From: JAOPZW01 sp963835295
GTDB taxonomy: Bacteria; Actinomycetota; Thermoleophilia; Solirubrobacterales; Solirubrobacteraceae
Direction of reading: 5' to 3'
DNA: 64,000 nt
Assembly: GCA_963835295.1 (NCBI GenBank)
Contig: CAWIEX010000012.1
Span: forward strand, 186,001 to 250,000
Shown one piece after another: positions 35,175-44,612 of this stretch. Below the pieces are notes generated by a model. That model was not told the origin of the DNA. It worked only from the letters and a program-made list of their open reading frames with translations, and searched no databases. The translations under genes were made by a program, and so were the position numbers. Numbering within the stretch: the stretch's first letter is position 1; each line of letters begins with the position of its first letter.

Positions 35175-35524
35175 CGTGCCGCCCCCGCCGCCACCATCGT
35201 GGCGATCGGCGCCGGGGCTTCCGAGACGTGGCTTCGCTTCGCGAGGCGCAGACGGAAGTGGCGGACGAGCAGGTACGGCGACGCCAGGATCGCGCCCGCC
35301 AGCGTCACGAGGGCCGCCGCCGCGGCGAGCGCGACGACGAGGGTCACGAGGAGCGCGAACGGCCCGGCGAGCATCAGCGCGAACAGGACCGTCCCCGCCC
35401 ACGCCACCAGCACGGGCGGGCCCGCGACGAAGACGGTGCCGATGAGCGGGGCGATCTCCGTGACCTCCTCGCGGAGCGTCGGAGGCCCGGAGGCAGTGGG
35501 GGTGAAGGGCTGGGTGTTGTGCAT
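35171..35524 (-). CDS. Small two-helix membrane protein
   Basis: 117 residues from ATG 35524. N-terminal soluble leader, then GTVFVAGPPVLVAWAGTVLFALMLAGPF-like and LLVTLVVALAAAAALVTLAGAIL-like hydrophobic spans, then a basic tail (RHFRLRLAKR). A second protein of the same plan lies at 40674. First gene of the sigma operon, divergent from the LAL regulator 122 nt away. Confidence 0.6.
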   Translation of the reverse strand: MHNTQPFTPTASGPPTLREEVTEIAPLIGTVFVAGPPVLVAWAGTVLFALMLAGPFALLVTLVVALAAAAALVTLAGAILASPYLLVRHFRLRLAKRSHVSEAPAPIATMVAAGAAR

Positions 35525-35646
35525 GGCGCGAGTGTCGATCCGGACGGGCGTGCTCGCGTCCGGGCAAGTGCCCCGTCGAGTCCCTAGTCGGAAAAGCCGA
35601 TTGCCCAGTCGGCACCGCACGCTGCGGCGGATAGGCTCAACGCGCC

Positions 35647-38400
35647 GTGTTACGAGGCCGCCGCAACGAGTGCGAGGCGCTGGACCGCCAGCTGCAGCGC
35701 GTCCGGGCAGGGCAGAGCTCGGTGCAGGTCCTGCGCGGCGAGGCGGGGGTCGGCAAGACGGCGCTGCTGTTGTACGTCGTCGAGCAGGCCTCGGACTGCC
35801 GCATCGCCCGGGTCGCGGGCGTCGAGTCTGAGATGGAGCTCGCCTTCGCCGGGCTGCATCAGCTGTGCGCGCCCATGCTCGACGGGCTCGAGGCGCTGCC
35901 CAGCCCCCAGCGAGACGCGCTGCGCATCGCGTTCGGGATGCAGGACGGCGCTGCCCCGGATCGCTTCATCGTCGCCCTGGCGATCCTGAGCCTGCTGGCC
36001 GGCGCGGCCGAGGCGCAACCGCTCGTGTGCCTGGTCGACGATGTGCAATGGCTCGATCGGGCCTCGGCGCAGACGCTGGCCTTCGTGGCGCGGCGCCTGC
36101 TGGCGGAGCGGATCGGCATCGTGTTCGCCGTCCGCGAGCCCAACGACGTCAACGAGCTCAGCGGCCTGCCGGAGTTGGTCGTCGGCGGCCTCGCCGACGG
36201 CGACGCACGCTCGTTGCTGGCGTCGGCCTTGCCGGGGCGGCTGGACGAGCGCGTGCGCGATCAGATCGTCGCCGAGACGCGCGGCAACCCACTGGCGCTG
36301 CTGGAGCTCCCGCGCGGGTTGACGCCGGCCGAGCTCGCGGGCGGGTTCGGGCTTCCCGAGGCGCGGCCGCTGGCCAGCCGCGTCGAGGAGACCTTCGTGC
36401 AGCGGGTCCGGGCGCTCCCGCCCGAGACGCAGCGCCTGCTGCTGGTGGCCGCGGCCGAGCCGGTGGGCGACGTGAGCCTGTTGTGGCGCGCGGCCGAGCG
36501 CCTCGGGATCCGAGGCGACGCGGGGAAGCCGGCCGAGGAGGCCGCCTTGATCGATCTCGGCATCCGCGTGCGCTTCCGCCATCCACTCGTCCGCTCGGCC
36601 GCCTACCGGGCCGCTCACTTTCACGACCGTCACGACGTGCATCGGGCGCTGGCCGAGGCGACCGATCCCGAGACCGATCCCGATCGTCGCGCCTGGCATC
36701 AGGCGCAAGCGGCGCCCGGGCCCGACGAGACGGTGGCGGGCGAGCTGGAGCGCTCGGCCGACCGGGCGCAGGCCCGTGGGGGCGCGGCGGCGGCCGCGGC
36801 CTTCCTGGCCCGCGCGGCCGAGCTGACCCCCGATCCGGCGCTGAGGGGGACGCGGGCCGTTGCTGCCGCGCAGGCGAAGTTCGATGCGGGGGCATCGGAC
36901 GCGGCGCTCGAGTTGCTGGCGACCGCGGAGCTTGCCCCGCTCGACGAGCTTCAGCGCGCGCGGTTGGAGCGGTTGCGCGCTGAGATCACGTTCGCCCGCA
37001 CGCGCGGCAGCGACGCTCCGGCGCTGCTGTTCGATGCCGCCCGGCGCCTCGAACCGCTCGACGCCGCGATGGCCCGCGAGACCCATCTCGAAGCGATGGT
37101 GGCGGCGATGTACGCCGGTCGCCTCAGCGACGAGCCGGGCGTGCGGGAGGCCGCCGAAGCCGCTCAGGCTGCGCCGGCGGCGCCGCAGCCGCCCCGTGCG
37201 TTCGACCTGCTTCTCGACGGCCTGGCGACGAGATTCACCAAGGGCTACGCGGCCGGTGTGCCGCCGCTGCGCACGGCGCTCGACGCCTTCCGTCGCGTGG
37301 AGGGATTGACTGCACGCGACGTGCGTTGGCTCTGGCTGGCCTGTCGCCTGGCCCAGGATCTCTGGGACGACGAGCTCTGGCACGAGCTCGCGACGCGCGG
37401 GGTGCGCGTCGCGCGCGACACGGGCGCGCTCCGCGTGCTCCCGATCGCGGCCACCTATCGCGCTTCCCTCCACGTTCATGCGGGAGCCTTCGGCCCCGCG
37501 TCGTCGCTGATCGAGGAGAGCGACGCGATCATCCAGGCGACCGGCATGGCCCCGTTGAAGTTCGCGTCGTTGATGCTCGCCGCGTGGCGCGGCAACGAGA
37601 TCGAGGCCCAGGAGCTCTTCGAGGCGGGGCGGATCGAGGCGACGGCGAGGGGCGAGGGCATGGGGCTGGGCGTCCTCGAGTGGGCCACCGCGCTGCTGTA
37701 CAACGGCAGCGGCCGCTACGCCGACGCGCTCGCGGCCGCCCAACGAGGCTGTGAGCAGGACGATGTCGGGCTCTTCGCGTGGAACCTCGTGGAGCTGATC
37801 GAGGCAGGCGTACGCAGCGGCGCGACGGATGCGGCGGCGGGCGCGCTCGATCGCCTGAGCGCGCGCACGCAAGCGAGCGGCACCGATTGGGCGCTCGGCA
37901 TCGAGGCGGGCTCACGCGCGCTGCTGAGCAACGGACGAGCTGCGGAGCCCCTCTACCGCGAGGCGGTCGAGCGGCTCGCGCGCAGCCGTGGCGAGGTCCA
38001 CCTCGCCCGCGCGCAGCTCATGTACGGCGAGTGGCTGCGTCGCGAGAACCGCCGCGTCGACGCGCGCGAGCAGCTTCGCGTCGCCTACGACCGCTTCAGC
38101 CGGATCGGGGCCGAGGCGTTCGCCGAGCGCGCCCGCCGCGAGCTGCTGGCCACGGGCGAGACCGCCCCCAGGCGGACCGTGGAGACCCGCGACGTCCTCA
38201 CGCCCCAGGAGGCCCAGATCGCCCGCATGGCGAGCGACCGGCAGACGAACCCGGAGATCGGCGCCAAGCTGTTCATCAGCCCGCGCACCGTCGAGTACCA
38301 CCTGCGCAAGGTGTTCACCAAGCTCGAGATCAGCTCCCGCAAGGAGCTGCGCAGCGCGCTGGCCGCCATCCCCGACTCAGGCGGCGTCGCCACTCGCTAG
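35647..38400 (+). CDS. LuxR-family LAL (MalT-like) transcriptional regulator with AAA ATPase
   Basis: 917 residues from GTG 35647. N-terminal P-loop ATPase: Walker A GEAGVGKTALLL, Walker B LVCLVDDVQWLD. A long TPR-like helical middle (about 350-830) follows. The C-terminal LuxR helix-turn-helix is LTPQEAQIARMASDRQTNPEIG then LFISPRTVEYHLRKVF. Large ATP-dependent activators of this type bind an inducer and switch on neighbouring operons. Here the candidates are the SDR gene at 38701 and the divergent sigma operon. Confidence 0.9.
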   Translation: MLRGRRNECEALDRQLQRVRAGQSSVQVLRGEAGVGKTALLLYVVEQASDCRIARVAGVESEMELAFAGLHQLCAPMLDGLEALPSPQRDALRIAFGMQDGAAPDRFIVALAILSLLAGAAEAQPLVCLVDDVQWLDRASAQTLAFVARRLLAERIGIVFAVREPNDVNELSGLPELVVGGLADGDARSLLASALPGRLDERVRDQIVAETRGNPLALLELPRGLTPAELAGGFGLPEARPLASRVEETFVQRVRALPPETQRLLLVAAAEPVGDVSLLWRAAERLGIRGDAGKPAEEAALIDLGIRVRFRHPLVRSAAYRAAHFHDRHDVHRALAEATDPETDPDRRAWHQAQAAPGPDETVAGELERSADRAQARGGAAAAAAFLARAAELTPDPALRGTRAVAAAQAKFDAGASDAALELLATAELAPLDELQRARLERLRAEITFARTRGSDAPALLFDAARRLEPLDAAMARETHLEAMVAAMYAGRLSDEPGVREAAEAAQAAPAAPQPPRAFDLLLDGLATRFTKGYAAGVPPLRTALDAFRRVEGLTARDVRWLWLACRLAQDLWDDELWHELATRGVRVARDTGALRVLPIAATYRASLHVHAGAFGPASSLIEESDAIIQATGMAPLKFASLMLAAWRGNEIEAQELFEAGRIEATARGEGMGLGVLEWATALLYNGSGRYADALAAAQRGCEQDDVGLFAWNLVELIEAGVRSGATDAAAGALDRLSARTQASGTDWALGIEAGSRALLSNGRAAEPLYREAVERLARSRGEVHLARAQLMYGEWLRRENRRVDAREQLRVAYDRFSRIGAEAFAERARRELLATGETAPRRTVETRDVLTPQEAQIARMASDRQTNPEIGAKLFISPRTVEYHLRKVFTKLEISSRKELRSALAAIPDSGGVATR

Positions 38401-38700
38401 CGCTGCCGCGTCACTTGCGCGCCGTCGAGCCGGTCGTGAGCGGCGCGTGCGGCGAGGGGCCTGCGTGGCGGATGGGGGTGACCTTCGGGGTCAGCATGGT
38501 GCGAGCAGACTGCTCCCGCTGCGCGCGCCTGGCGTCAGGGAGGCACCCCAGGGCGCGCCCCAGTCTCGACCCGTGGTCCCTGGCTCGGGAGGCTCGTGTC
38601 ACGACTGGCGCCGCTGTCCGGTCTTGGCTGCTGCACAGCCGATCGACGCCAAGCGCGCGACCCGGATCAGACACTGCATCACACAACTGAAAGGCACCCC
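38401..38700. other. Intergenic stretch, nothing recognised
   Basis: 300 nt between the LAL regulator and the oxidoreductase. No ORF, repeat or strong hairpin seen; GAAAGGCACC directly precedes the next ATG. Confidence 0.4.
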
Positions 38701-39453
38701 ATGAAGATCGTGGTCATCGGCGGAAGCGGCCTCATCGGATCGAAGCTCGTGACGAAGCTCGACGAGCACGGCGTCGAGGCCATCCCGGCATCGCCCAACA
38801 CGGGCGTCAACACGCTCACCGGCGAGGGGCTCGCCGACGCCCTGGCGGGCGCCTCCGTGGTCGTCGACGTATCGAACGCCCCCTCGTTCGAGGACGCCGC
38901 GGTGCTCGAGTTCTTCGACACCTCCACCCGCAACCTGCTGGCGGCCGAGGCGGCCGCGGGGGTGGGGCATCACGTCGCGCTGTCGGTGGTGGGCACCGAG
39001 CGCCTGACCGAGAGCGGCTACTTCCGCGCGAAGCTCGCGCAGGAGCAGCTGATCGAGGAGTCCTCGATCCCATACTCGATCGTCCGCGCGACGCAGTTCT
39101 ACGAGTTCCTGGATCGCATCGCCGCGGACGCCACCGACGGCAACACCGTCCGGCTGCCCCCCGTGCTCATCCAGCCCATGGCGGCCGACGACGTCGCGGC
39201 CGCGCTGCGCCGCGTTTGCGTGGGCGAGCCGGTCGACGGCATCGTCGAGGTCGCCGGGCCCGGCGAGTTCCGGCTCGACGAGCTGATCCGCGCACGCCTC
39301 GGCGCCGGCGGCGATCCCCGCGAGGTGATCGCCGACCCGCAGGCGGCCTACTTCGGCATCACCCCGGGCGAGCGGGCCCTCCTGCCTGGCGGTGACGCGG
39401 ACATCGCCCAGACCAGCTACGAGGACTGGCTGAGCCAGCCCGCGACCGCGTGA
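38701..39453 (+). CDS. NAD(P)-binding SDR/NmrA-like oxidoreductase, copy 1
   Basis: 250 residues. N-terminal Rossmann MKIVVIGGSGLIGSKLV. No YxxxK catalytic pair is evident; an extended/atypical SDR (NmrA-like). PYSIVRATQFYEFL is characteristic of the family. A paralogue lies at 42244 with the same start and the same TGEGLAD and VVVDVSNAP blocks. Such proteins are frequent ECF41 partners. The stop overlaps the small gene at 39450. Confidence 0.8.
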   Translation: MKIVVIGGSGLIGSKLVTKLDEHGVEAIPASPNTGVNTLTGEGLADALAGASVVVDVSNAPSFEDAAVLEFFDTSTRNLLAAEAAAGVGHHVALSVVGTERLTESGYFRAKLAQEQLIEESSIPYSIVRATQFYEFLDRIAADATDGNTVRLPPVLIQPMAADDVAAALRRVCVGEPVDGIVEVAGPGEFRLDELIRARLGAGGDPREVIADPQAAYFGITPGERALLPGGDADIAQTSYEDWLSQPATA

Positions 39454-39698
39454 GGCACGTCATGATCGAGAGCACCCCGAAGGCCGCCGTCCACGTGAGC
39501 GTCGTCAGCCCCGAAGAGGCGTACAACGGCAACGCCGAGTTCTGCTGCGGCAACGAGCTGATGGCCGTCACGGTCATCAACGAGGGGCGGCTTCAGCTGA
39601 GCATCGAGCCGCGCGCGGACGGCTCGCCGTGGCTGGTCGATACGACAAGCCTCGCGCTCGGCCTTGCCGAGGCCACGCGACTGCTGGCGGCGTACTGA
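39450..39698 (+). CDS. Small hypothetical protein (82 residues)
   Basis: GTG 39450 overlaps the oxidoreductase stop (GTGA). VHVSVVSPEEAYNGNAEFCCGNELMAVTV contains a Cys pair. The C-terminus SLALGLAEATRLLAAY is helical. Probably a real coupled gene; no known family. Confidence 0.5.
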   Translation: MRHVMIESTPKAAVHVSVVSPEEAYNGNAEFCCGNELMAVTVINEGRLQLSIEPRADGSPWLVDTTSLALGLAEATRLLAAY

Positions 39699-39739
39699 CC
39701 GCGCCGGAGGTCAGAGCCTCTGGCCGGGCTGAAGCGGGG

Positions 39740-40525
39740 CTATTGCTGAAGCGAGGCGAGCTGATCGTCGAAGCGAGCCATGGCGCCGCGGTACAGCAGA
39801 TGTCCCCAGCTGACCCGGGCCACGCCCAGCGCGGCCAGCTCGGCGAGCGATGGCGCCTGCGGCAGCGCGACGACGTTCACCGACCCGCCGACCTCTGACA
39901 TGAAGCTGCGCAGCGCGTCGGCCTCCCAGAGGGCGATCGGGTACACGCAGTCGACGCCGGCCTGGAGGTAGGCCTGCGCGCGCCGCACCGCCTCGGGAAC
40001 GAGGCCCTCCTGAGTCCCGGGGCCGGCCCCGGCGAGGAAGGGACCGAGGAAGACGTCCACCCGGGCGTTGACCACGAGCCCGTAGCCGTCCGCCGACGCG
40101 GCCTGGCGCACCGCCTCGAGCCACTCCGCGTGCCGGTCGGGATCGCGGAGGCTCTCGTCGCTGTGGTCGGTGTCCTCGAGATTGCAGCCGGCGGCCCCGG
40201 CGCTCTGCAGAGCGGCGACCAGCTCGGCGGGCGCCATCCCGTAGCCGGCCTCGGCGTCGACCGTCACGGGCACGTCGACGCCCCTGGCGATCCGCGCAGC
40301 CGCGGCGAGCATCTCGTCGCCCGGCGCACCCTCGTGGTCCTCATAGCCGAGCGTCTCGGCCACGCCGCCGCTCGTCGTCGCGACCACGGGAAAGCCGGCG
40401 GCGACCACGGCTCTCGCCGTGGCCACGTCCCAGGCGTTCGGAAGCAGGAGGGGCGCGCCGGGGCGGTGCAGCGACCGCAGCACATCGCACCGATCCTGGA
40501 GCTCGGATGTCTGCGAGGGAGTCAT
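39740..40525 (-). CDS. Isocitrate lyase/PEP mutase-family protein
   Basis: 261 residues. LLLPNAWDVATARAVVAAGFPVVATTSGGVA and VPVTVDAEAGYG are the family's substrate and magnesium regions; CNLEDTDH supplies a further metal ligand. The KKCGH loop of true isocitrate lyases is absent, so it is the broad carboxyphosphonoenolpyruvate/oxaloacetate-hydrolase-like group. Convergent with the small gene at 39450. Substrate unknown. Confidence 0.82.
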   Translation of the reverse strand: MTPSQTSELQDRCDVLRSLHRPGAPLLLPNAWDVATARAVVAAGFPVVATTSGGVAETLGYEDHEGAPGDEMLAAAARIARGVDVPVTVDAEAGYGMAPAELVAALQSAGAAGCNLEDTDHSDESLRDPDRHAEWLEAVRQAASADGYGLVVNARVDVFLGPFLAGAGPGTQEGLVPEAVRRAQAYLQAGVDCVYPIALWEADALRSFMSEVGGSVNVVALPQAPSLAELAALGVARVSWGHLLYRGAMARFDDQLASLQQ

Positions 40526-40673
40526 GTGAAGAACCTACGCGAGGTGGTGTCGAGACGGCGTGAAGACGCAGGCACCCCACGCGCCACCAGCACACCCCGG
40601 TCGGCGGACTGGGCATGGGACTGGGGACCCCCCCGGACGAGATGGGCGGCGCGCTCCGGCAGCGTTGCCGTTC

Positions 40674-40988
40674 ATGAACACCACCCAAGACACCCGTCCT
40701 CCGCTCACCGCGCACCCGACGCACCTCGAGGTGAGCGCCGAGGTGGTCGAGGTCGCCGGCGGCGGCCTGCGTATCGCGGAGATCGGCCTGGTCATCTTCC
40801 TCGGGCTGCTGGTCTGCCCGCCCTTGCTCATCCTCGCGGTCGTGGTGGCCGCGCCCCTCATCGCCATGACGGCGCTCGTCGCGGCTGCCGTCGCCGCGAT
40901 CGCGGTCCCGACGGTGCTCGTGCGCCGCGTGCTCGCTCACCATCGCGCGCACGGGTCGACGCTGTTCCTGCACCGGTTGCTTCCGTGA
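40674..40988 (+). CDS. Small two-helix membrane protein, copy 2
   Basis: 104 residues from ATG 40674. Leader of about 35 polar residues, then IGLVIFLGLLVCPPLLILAVVVAAPL-like and IAMTALVAAAVAAIAVPTVLV hydrophobic spans and a basic tail. Same plan as the protein at 35171. Its stop overlaps the LtrA start (GTGA). Confidence 0.55.
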   Translation: MNTTQDTRPPLTAHPTHLEVSAEVVEVAGGGLRIAEIGLVIFLGLLVCPPLLILAVVVAAPLIAMTALVAAAVAAIAVPTVLVRRVLAHHRAHGSTLFLHRLLP

Positions 40989-42247
40989 CCGCCGGTCGCC
41001 CATTGGCACCCCATCTGCGCCCGCGGGGCGAGGGCCTCGAGCAGCCGATCACCACGGTCGAGCTGTTCTTCGACCTGGTCTACGTCTTCGCGATCACGCA
41101 GCTGTCACACATGATCCTCGGCGACATGACGGTCGCCGGGGTCGCCCGCGCGGCCTTCCTGCTGCTGATCGTGTGGTGGGCGTGGATCTACACGACCTGG
41201 ATGGCCAACTGGTTCGACCCGGCGTCGCCCGCGGTGCGCGCGGTGCTCACCGGCGTGATGCTGGCGAGCCTGCTCATGGCCGCCGCGCTGCCGGGCGCGT
41301 TCGGTGCGGACGGCGTCCTGTTCGCGATCACCTACGTCGTCCTGCAGGTCGGTCGCAACGCCGCGGCCACGAGCCTGCTGCGCCGCGAGGAGCCGCTGCG
41401 CGAGGTCTTCGAGCGCCTCGTCGGCTGGAGCGCGGCGTCCGGCCTGCTCTGGCTGGCGGGCGCGGCGCTGCCGGGCGACAAGCGGCTGCTGCTGTGGATC
41501 CCGGCCGTCGTCCTCGACCTCTGCGCCCCGGTGGCCGGCTACTGGCTGCCGGGTCGCGGCCACGCCATCACCACCGACTACGACATCGAGGGCGGCCACT
41601 TCACCGATCGCTGCCAGGGCTTCATCATCATCGCGCTGGGCGAGTCGATCGTCGTCACGGGGGCGACCGCCGCCGACGCCGGCCTGTCCTCGACGGTTGT
41701 CCTCTGCCTCGGCGTCGCGTTCCTCGAGACCGCCGCGCTGTGGTGGCTGTACTTCGGCGCGGTCGCCGAGCGCGCGCGCGAGGTCATGAGCTCGTGCGAG
41801 GACCCCGGCCGCCTGGCGCGCGACGCCTACACCTATCTGCACGCCCCGATCGTGGCGGGGATCATCGCCGTCGCGGTGGGTGACGACCTGCTGATCGGCG
41901 AGCCGGGCGGCGCGCTGCACGGCGTCGGGCTGGCGATGGTGCTCGGGGGGCCCGTCCTCTACCTCGTGGGAGAGAGCCTGTTCCGGCTGCGCGTGACCGG
42001 CGCGGCCAACGTCAAGCGCCTGGCGGTGGCGGCGATCCTCGTGCTGCTCGCCCCGCTCGGCTCGGAGATCAGCGCGCTGGCGCTGAGCGCGACGGTGGCC
42101 GCGCTGCTGAGCGCGCTCGCCCTCTGGGAGCTGCGGACGCCGGCGCACGACGCCCTGGGGGCCCGACTGGGCGCGCCGGGGGTTGCGCCACGCGCGCTCA
42201 TGCGCGACCTTCGGGATCTCCAACAACACCAGGAGGGAACGCCATGA
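40985..42247 (+). CDS. LtrA family membrane protein (low-temperature-requirement A)
   Basis: 420 residues from GTG 40985. The LtrA signature is present: TTVELFFDLVYVFAITQLSH near the N-terminus, IVWWAWIYTTW, and YWLPGRGH with HFTDRCQGFIIIALGES. Multiple hydrophobic helices. Function unknown in the family (membrane-bound). Coupled at both ends by 4-bp overlaps to the small membrane protein and the oxidoreductase. Confidence 0.88.
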   Translation: MTAGRPLAPHLRPRGEGLEQPITTVELFFDLVYVFAITQLSHMILGDMTVAGVARAAFLLLIVWWAWIYTTWMANWFDPASPAVRAVLTGVMLASLLMAAALPGAFGADGVLFAITYVVLQVGRNAAATSLLRREEPLREVFERLVGWSAASGLLWLAGAALPGDKRLLLWIPAVVLDLCAPVAGYWLPGRGHAITTDYDIEGGHFTDRCQGFIIIALGESIVVTGATAADAGLSSTVVLCLGVAFLETAALWWLYFGAVAERAREVMSSCEDPGRLARDAYTYLHAPIVAGIIAVAVGDDLLIGEPGGALHGVGLAMVLGGPVLYLVGESLFRLRVTGAANVKRLAVAAILVLLAPLGSEISALALSATVAALLSALALWELRTPAHDALGARLGAPGVAPRALMRDLRDLQQHQEGTP

Positions 42248-43005
42248 AGATCGTGGTCATCGGTGGGAGCGGGCGCATCGGCGCCAACGTCGTCCGCCGC
42301 CTGGCCGCGCACGGGCATGACCCGGTGCCGGCCTCGCCCTCGACGGGCGTCGACACCATCACGGGCGAGGGCCTCGCCGACGTGATGGCGGGCGCTGATG
42401 TCGTCGTCGACGTCTCCAACGCGCCCGTCTGGGAAGACGACGCGGTGCGGGAGTTCTTCACCACGTCCACGCGCAACCAGCTCGCAGCCGAGCGCGACGC
42501 CCGCGTCGGCCACCACCTCGCGCTGACGATCGTCGGCGCCGACCGCCTGCCCGACAGCGGCTACATGCGCGCCAAGGTCGCCCAGGAGGCCGAGATCGAG
42601 GGCGGGAGCATCCCGTACACCATCCTGCGCGCCACGCAGTTCTTCGAGTTCCTGCCGCAGATCGTCGAGACGGGCGCCGAGGACGACAGCGTCCGGCTCT
42701 CGACCGGGCTGACGCAGCCGGTCGCCGCCGACGAGGTGGCCGCCACCGTGGTTGAGCTGGCCACCGGCGCGCCGGTCGGCGGCCGCGTCGAGCTCGGCGG
42801 GCCCGAGGCGCTGGGCATCGACGCGTGGGCGCGGCGCCTGTTCGCCGCCATCGGCGACGAGCGCACGGTCGTCGGCGACCCGTATGCGCGCTACTTCGGC
42901 ACCGAGCTGCATGGCGGCGAGCTGACGCCGGGCGACGGCGCGCGCATCGGGACGATCGACTTCGAGACGTGGTTCTCGATGCAGCGCGAGGAAGCGGCGC
43001 ACTGA
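42244..43005 (+). CDS. NAD(P)-binding SDR/NmrA-like oxidoreductase, copy 2
   Basis: 253 residues. MKIVVIGGSGRIGANVV, TGEGLADVMAGADVVVDVSNAP and PYTILRATQFFEFL closely follow copy 1 at 38701. ATG overlaps the LtrA stop (ATGA). The small membrane protein, LtrA and this gene form a short operon. Likely an ECF41 regulon member (inference). Confidence 0.82.
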   Translation: MKIVVIGGSGRIGANVVRRLAAHGHDPVPASPSTGVDTITGEGLADVMAGADVVVDVSNAPVWEDDAVREFFTTSTRNQLAAERDARVGHHLALTIVGADRLPDSGYMRAKVAQEAEIEGGSIPYTILRATQFFEFLPQIVETGAEDDSVRLSTGLTQPVAADEVAATVVELATGAPVGGRVELGGPEALGIDAWARRLFAAIGDERTVVGDPYARYFGTELHGGELTPGDGARIGTIDFETWFSMQREEAAH

Positions 43006-43332
43006 GCGAATCCGCATATCGCCACGGGGCGCGAGCCCGCAGTCGGTGGCGGGCGGGTTCGGCCCCCACGCTCCCAGCAAGCTCACTGGGTCCTGCCTCG
43101 ACCACAGCCTCATCCGTGGCTCAGGGTCGCCGTAGACCATTGCCTCTCTGCCTGGGCCTGGCGGCTGAGGAACTCTCGGAAGTCATCGGGCTGACTCAAT
43201 CGACCACCCCCACGGTCCAGCTGCTTCGAGCGGACACGAGAGCAAGCCTGCCGACCACGCGCTCTGCCGTCAACGGCGCGAGTCGCACGTGCGCGCCGCA
43301 GCCTACGCGGCGCTCCAAGCGCCGGCACCGGC
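43006..43332. other. Intergenic stretch, no gene seen
   Basis: Between convergent genes. A minus-frame peptide ending SQPDDFREFLSRQ is the only protein-like piece and may be a remnant. No repeat was seen. Confidence 0.35.
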
Positions 43333-43355
43333 CGCGGACGGACCGACGGTCCGCG
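43333..43355. terminator. Hairpin between convergent genes
   Basis: CGCGGAC (43333-43339) and GTCCGCG (43349-43355) pair around a 9-nt loop 5 nt beyond the patatin stop. No U-tract. Plausible bidirectional terminator. Confidence 0.45.
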
Positions 43356-43359
43356 TCGG

Positions 43360-44289
43360 TCACCGCCAGGCGTGGGCGTGAAGAACGCGGCGGTCGACGC
43401 GTTCGCCCATGACGCGCTCGACGCTGGTGAGCCCCGTCCAGGCGCCGGCGCGCAGGACCGCGGGGTCCATCTCGCTCTGCGACATCGGCGGGGCCTCCGG
43501 GACGATGACCTGGACCTGCGCCTCGCCGTGCGCGGTGACTCCTGCGGGCAGCGCCGCCAGCTGGCGCTCGTAGCGCCGGCCGGGCATGACCGGCATCGAT
43601 CGGGTCTCCGGGTGCGTGCGATGCATCCAGCTGAGCATCGCCCGCTCGACGTGGGCGTGGCGTCTGATGGCCGGGCCGTCCGGACGGGTGCGCAGCACCA
43701 GGATGTGCGTGGCGCCGTCCGCGGCCGCCAGCTCGACCGGCAGCGGGCTGAGCAGGCCGCCGTCGTACAGGCGGCAGCCGTTGATGCGCACGGGAGGGCC
43801 GCTGAGCAGCGGCACCCGTGCGGCGGCGCGCAGGCGCTCGAGCAGCGGGCCGTGCGGGCTTTCGAGCGCGCGGTGCTCGAGGCAGGTGGCGAGCACGTGG
43901 AACTCGGGCCCGGCGTCCTCGACGGCAGCCACGTCGAGGGGCTTTCTTCGCGCGATGATCTCGTCGATGACCTCGTCCAGGGCGATGGCCGGCCGGGCGG
44001 CGAGCATCCGACGGGCGCTGACAAATCGCGCCGCGGGCAGATCCTCGAAGTAGATCGTCGTGCCCATCGCGGCCTGGCCGGCGAGCATGTACGCGGCATC
44101 GAACGCGCCAGCGGACACGCCGTACACCGCGTCGAAGCGCTGTGCCAGCCCGAGATGCTCGAGCGCGGTGACCGCACCCGCGGAGATGACCCCACGCATG
44201 CAGCCGCCTTCGACGACCAGGGCCACTTGGTGGTCGTCGTCTGCGCCCGCCCGGCGCGCGCGCAGCACATCGATGGGCGTCGGCTTCAT
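43360..44289 (-). CDS. Patatin-like phospholipase
   Basis: 309 residues from ATG 44289. Oxyanion motif GGCMRGVISAG (28-38), nucleophile Ser59 in GVSAG, and catalytic Asp176 in YDGGLLSP complete the Ser-Asp dyad. No signal peptide. Probably a cytoplasmic or peripheral lipid acyl hydrolase similar to RssA/YjjU-type proteins. Single gene; a dispersed repeat copy lies upstream. Confidence 0.88.
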   Translation of the reverse strand: MKPTPIDVLRARRAGADDDHQVALVVEGGCMRGVISAGAVTALEHLGLAQRFDAVYGVSAGAFDAAYMLAGQAAMGTTIYFEDLPAARFVSARRMLAARPAIALDEVIDEIIARRKPLDVAAVEDAGPEFHVLATCLEHRALESPHGPLLERLRAAARVPLLSGPPVRINGCRLYDGGLLSPLPVELAAADGATHILVLRTRPDGPAIRRHAHVERAMLSWMHRTHPETRSMPVMPGRRYERQLAALPAGVTAHGEAQVQVIVPEAPPMSQSEMDPAVLRAGAWTGLTSVERVMGERVDRRVLHAHAWR

Positions 44290-44349
44290 TGGAGGAAACC
44301 AACGGATGCGCCGGTCGATCGCTCGCGCGGCCGCGCCATGCGCCACCAG

Positions 44350-44412
44350 CGCGCACCGCTGGCTCGCCAACGCGGAGACAACCGAGGGCGGCGCGATACG
44401 CCGGCGCAGAGC
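44350..44412. repeat. Dispersed repeat, copy B
   Basis: Inverted partner of 32948-33011. It lies about 60 bp upstream of the patatin start in a 323-nt gap without a gene. The whole gap 44290-44612 otherwise holds only the hairpin at 44536. Confidence 0.65.
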
Positions 44413-44535
44413 ACCGGCGCATCGATGCACCACAGGAGCTGCGGACGCGAAGGAAGTAGACGCTCGCGGACCGCGACGCAGCGGCGGCGCCCGGCCGAAG
44501 CAAAGACGCTTCACGGGCGGGTGGCGGCGGGCACG

Positions 44536-44565
44536 TCCTCAGACGGAGCCTGCGGAGTCTGAGGA
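44536..44565 (-). terminator. Hairpin at the end of the methyltransferase operon
   Basis: TCCTCAGAC (44536-44544) and GTCTGAGGA (44557-44565) give a 9-bp stem about 48 nt past the DUF1638 stop. No T-run. Likely transcript end for the left-reading operon. Confidence 0.5.
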
Positions 44566-44612
44566 GCGTAATCCGCCGACAGGACCCGCCCGCAACCGGT
44601 CAATGGCCCGGA

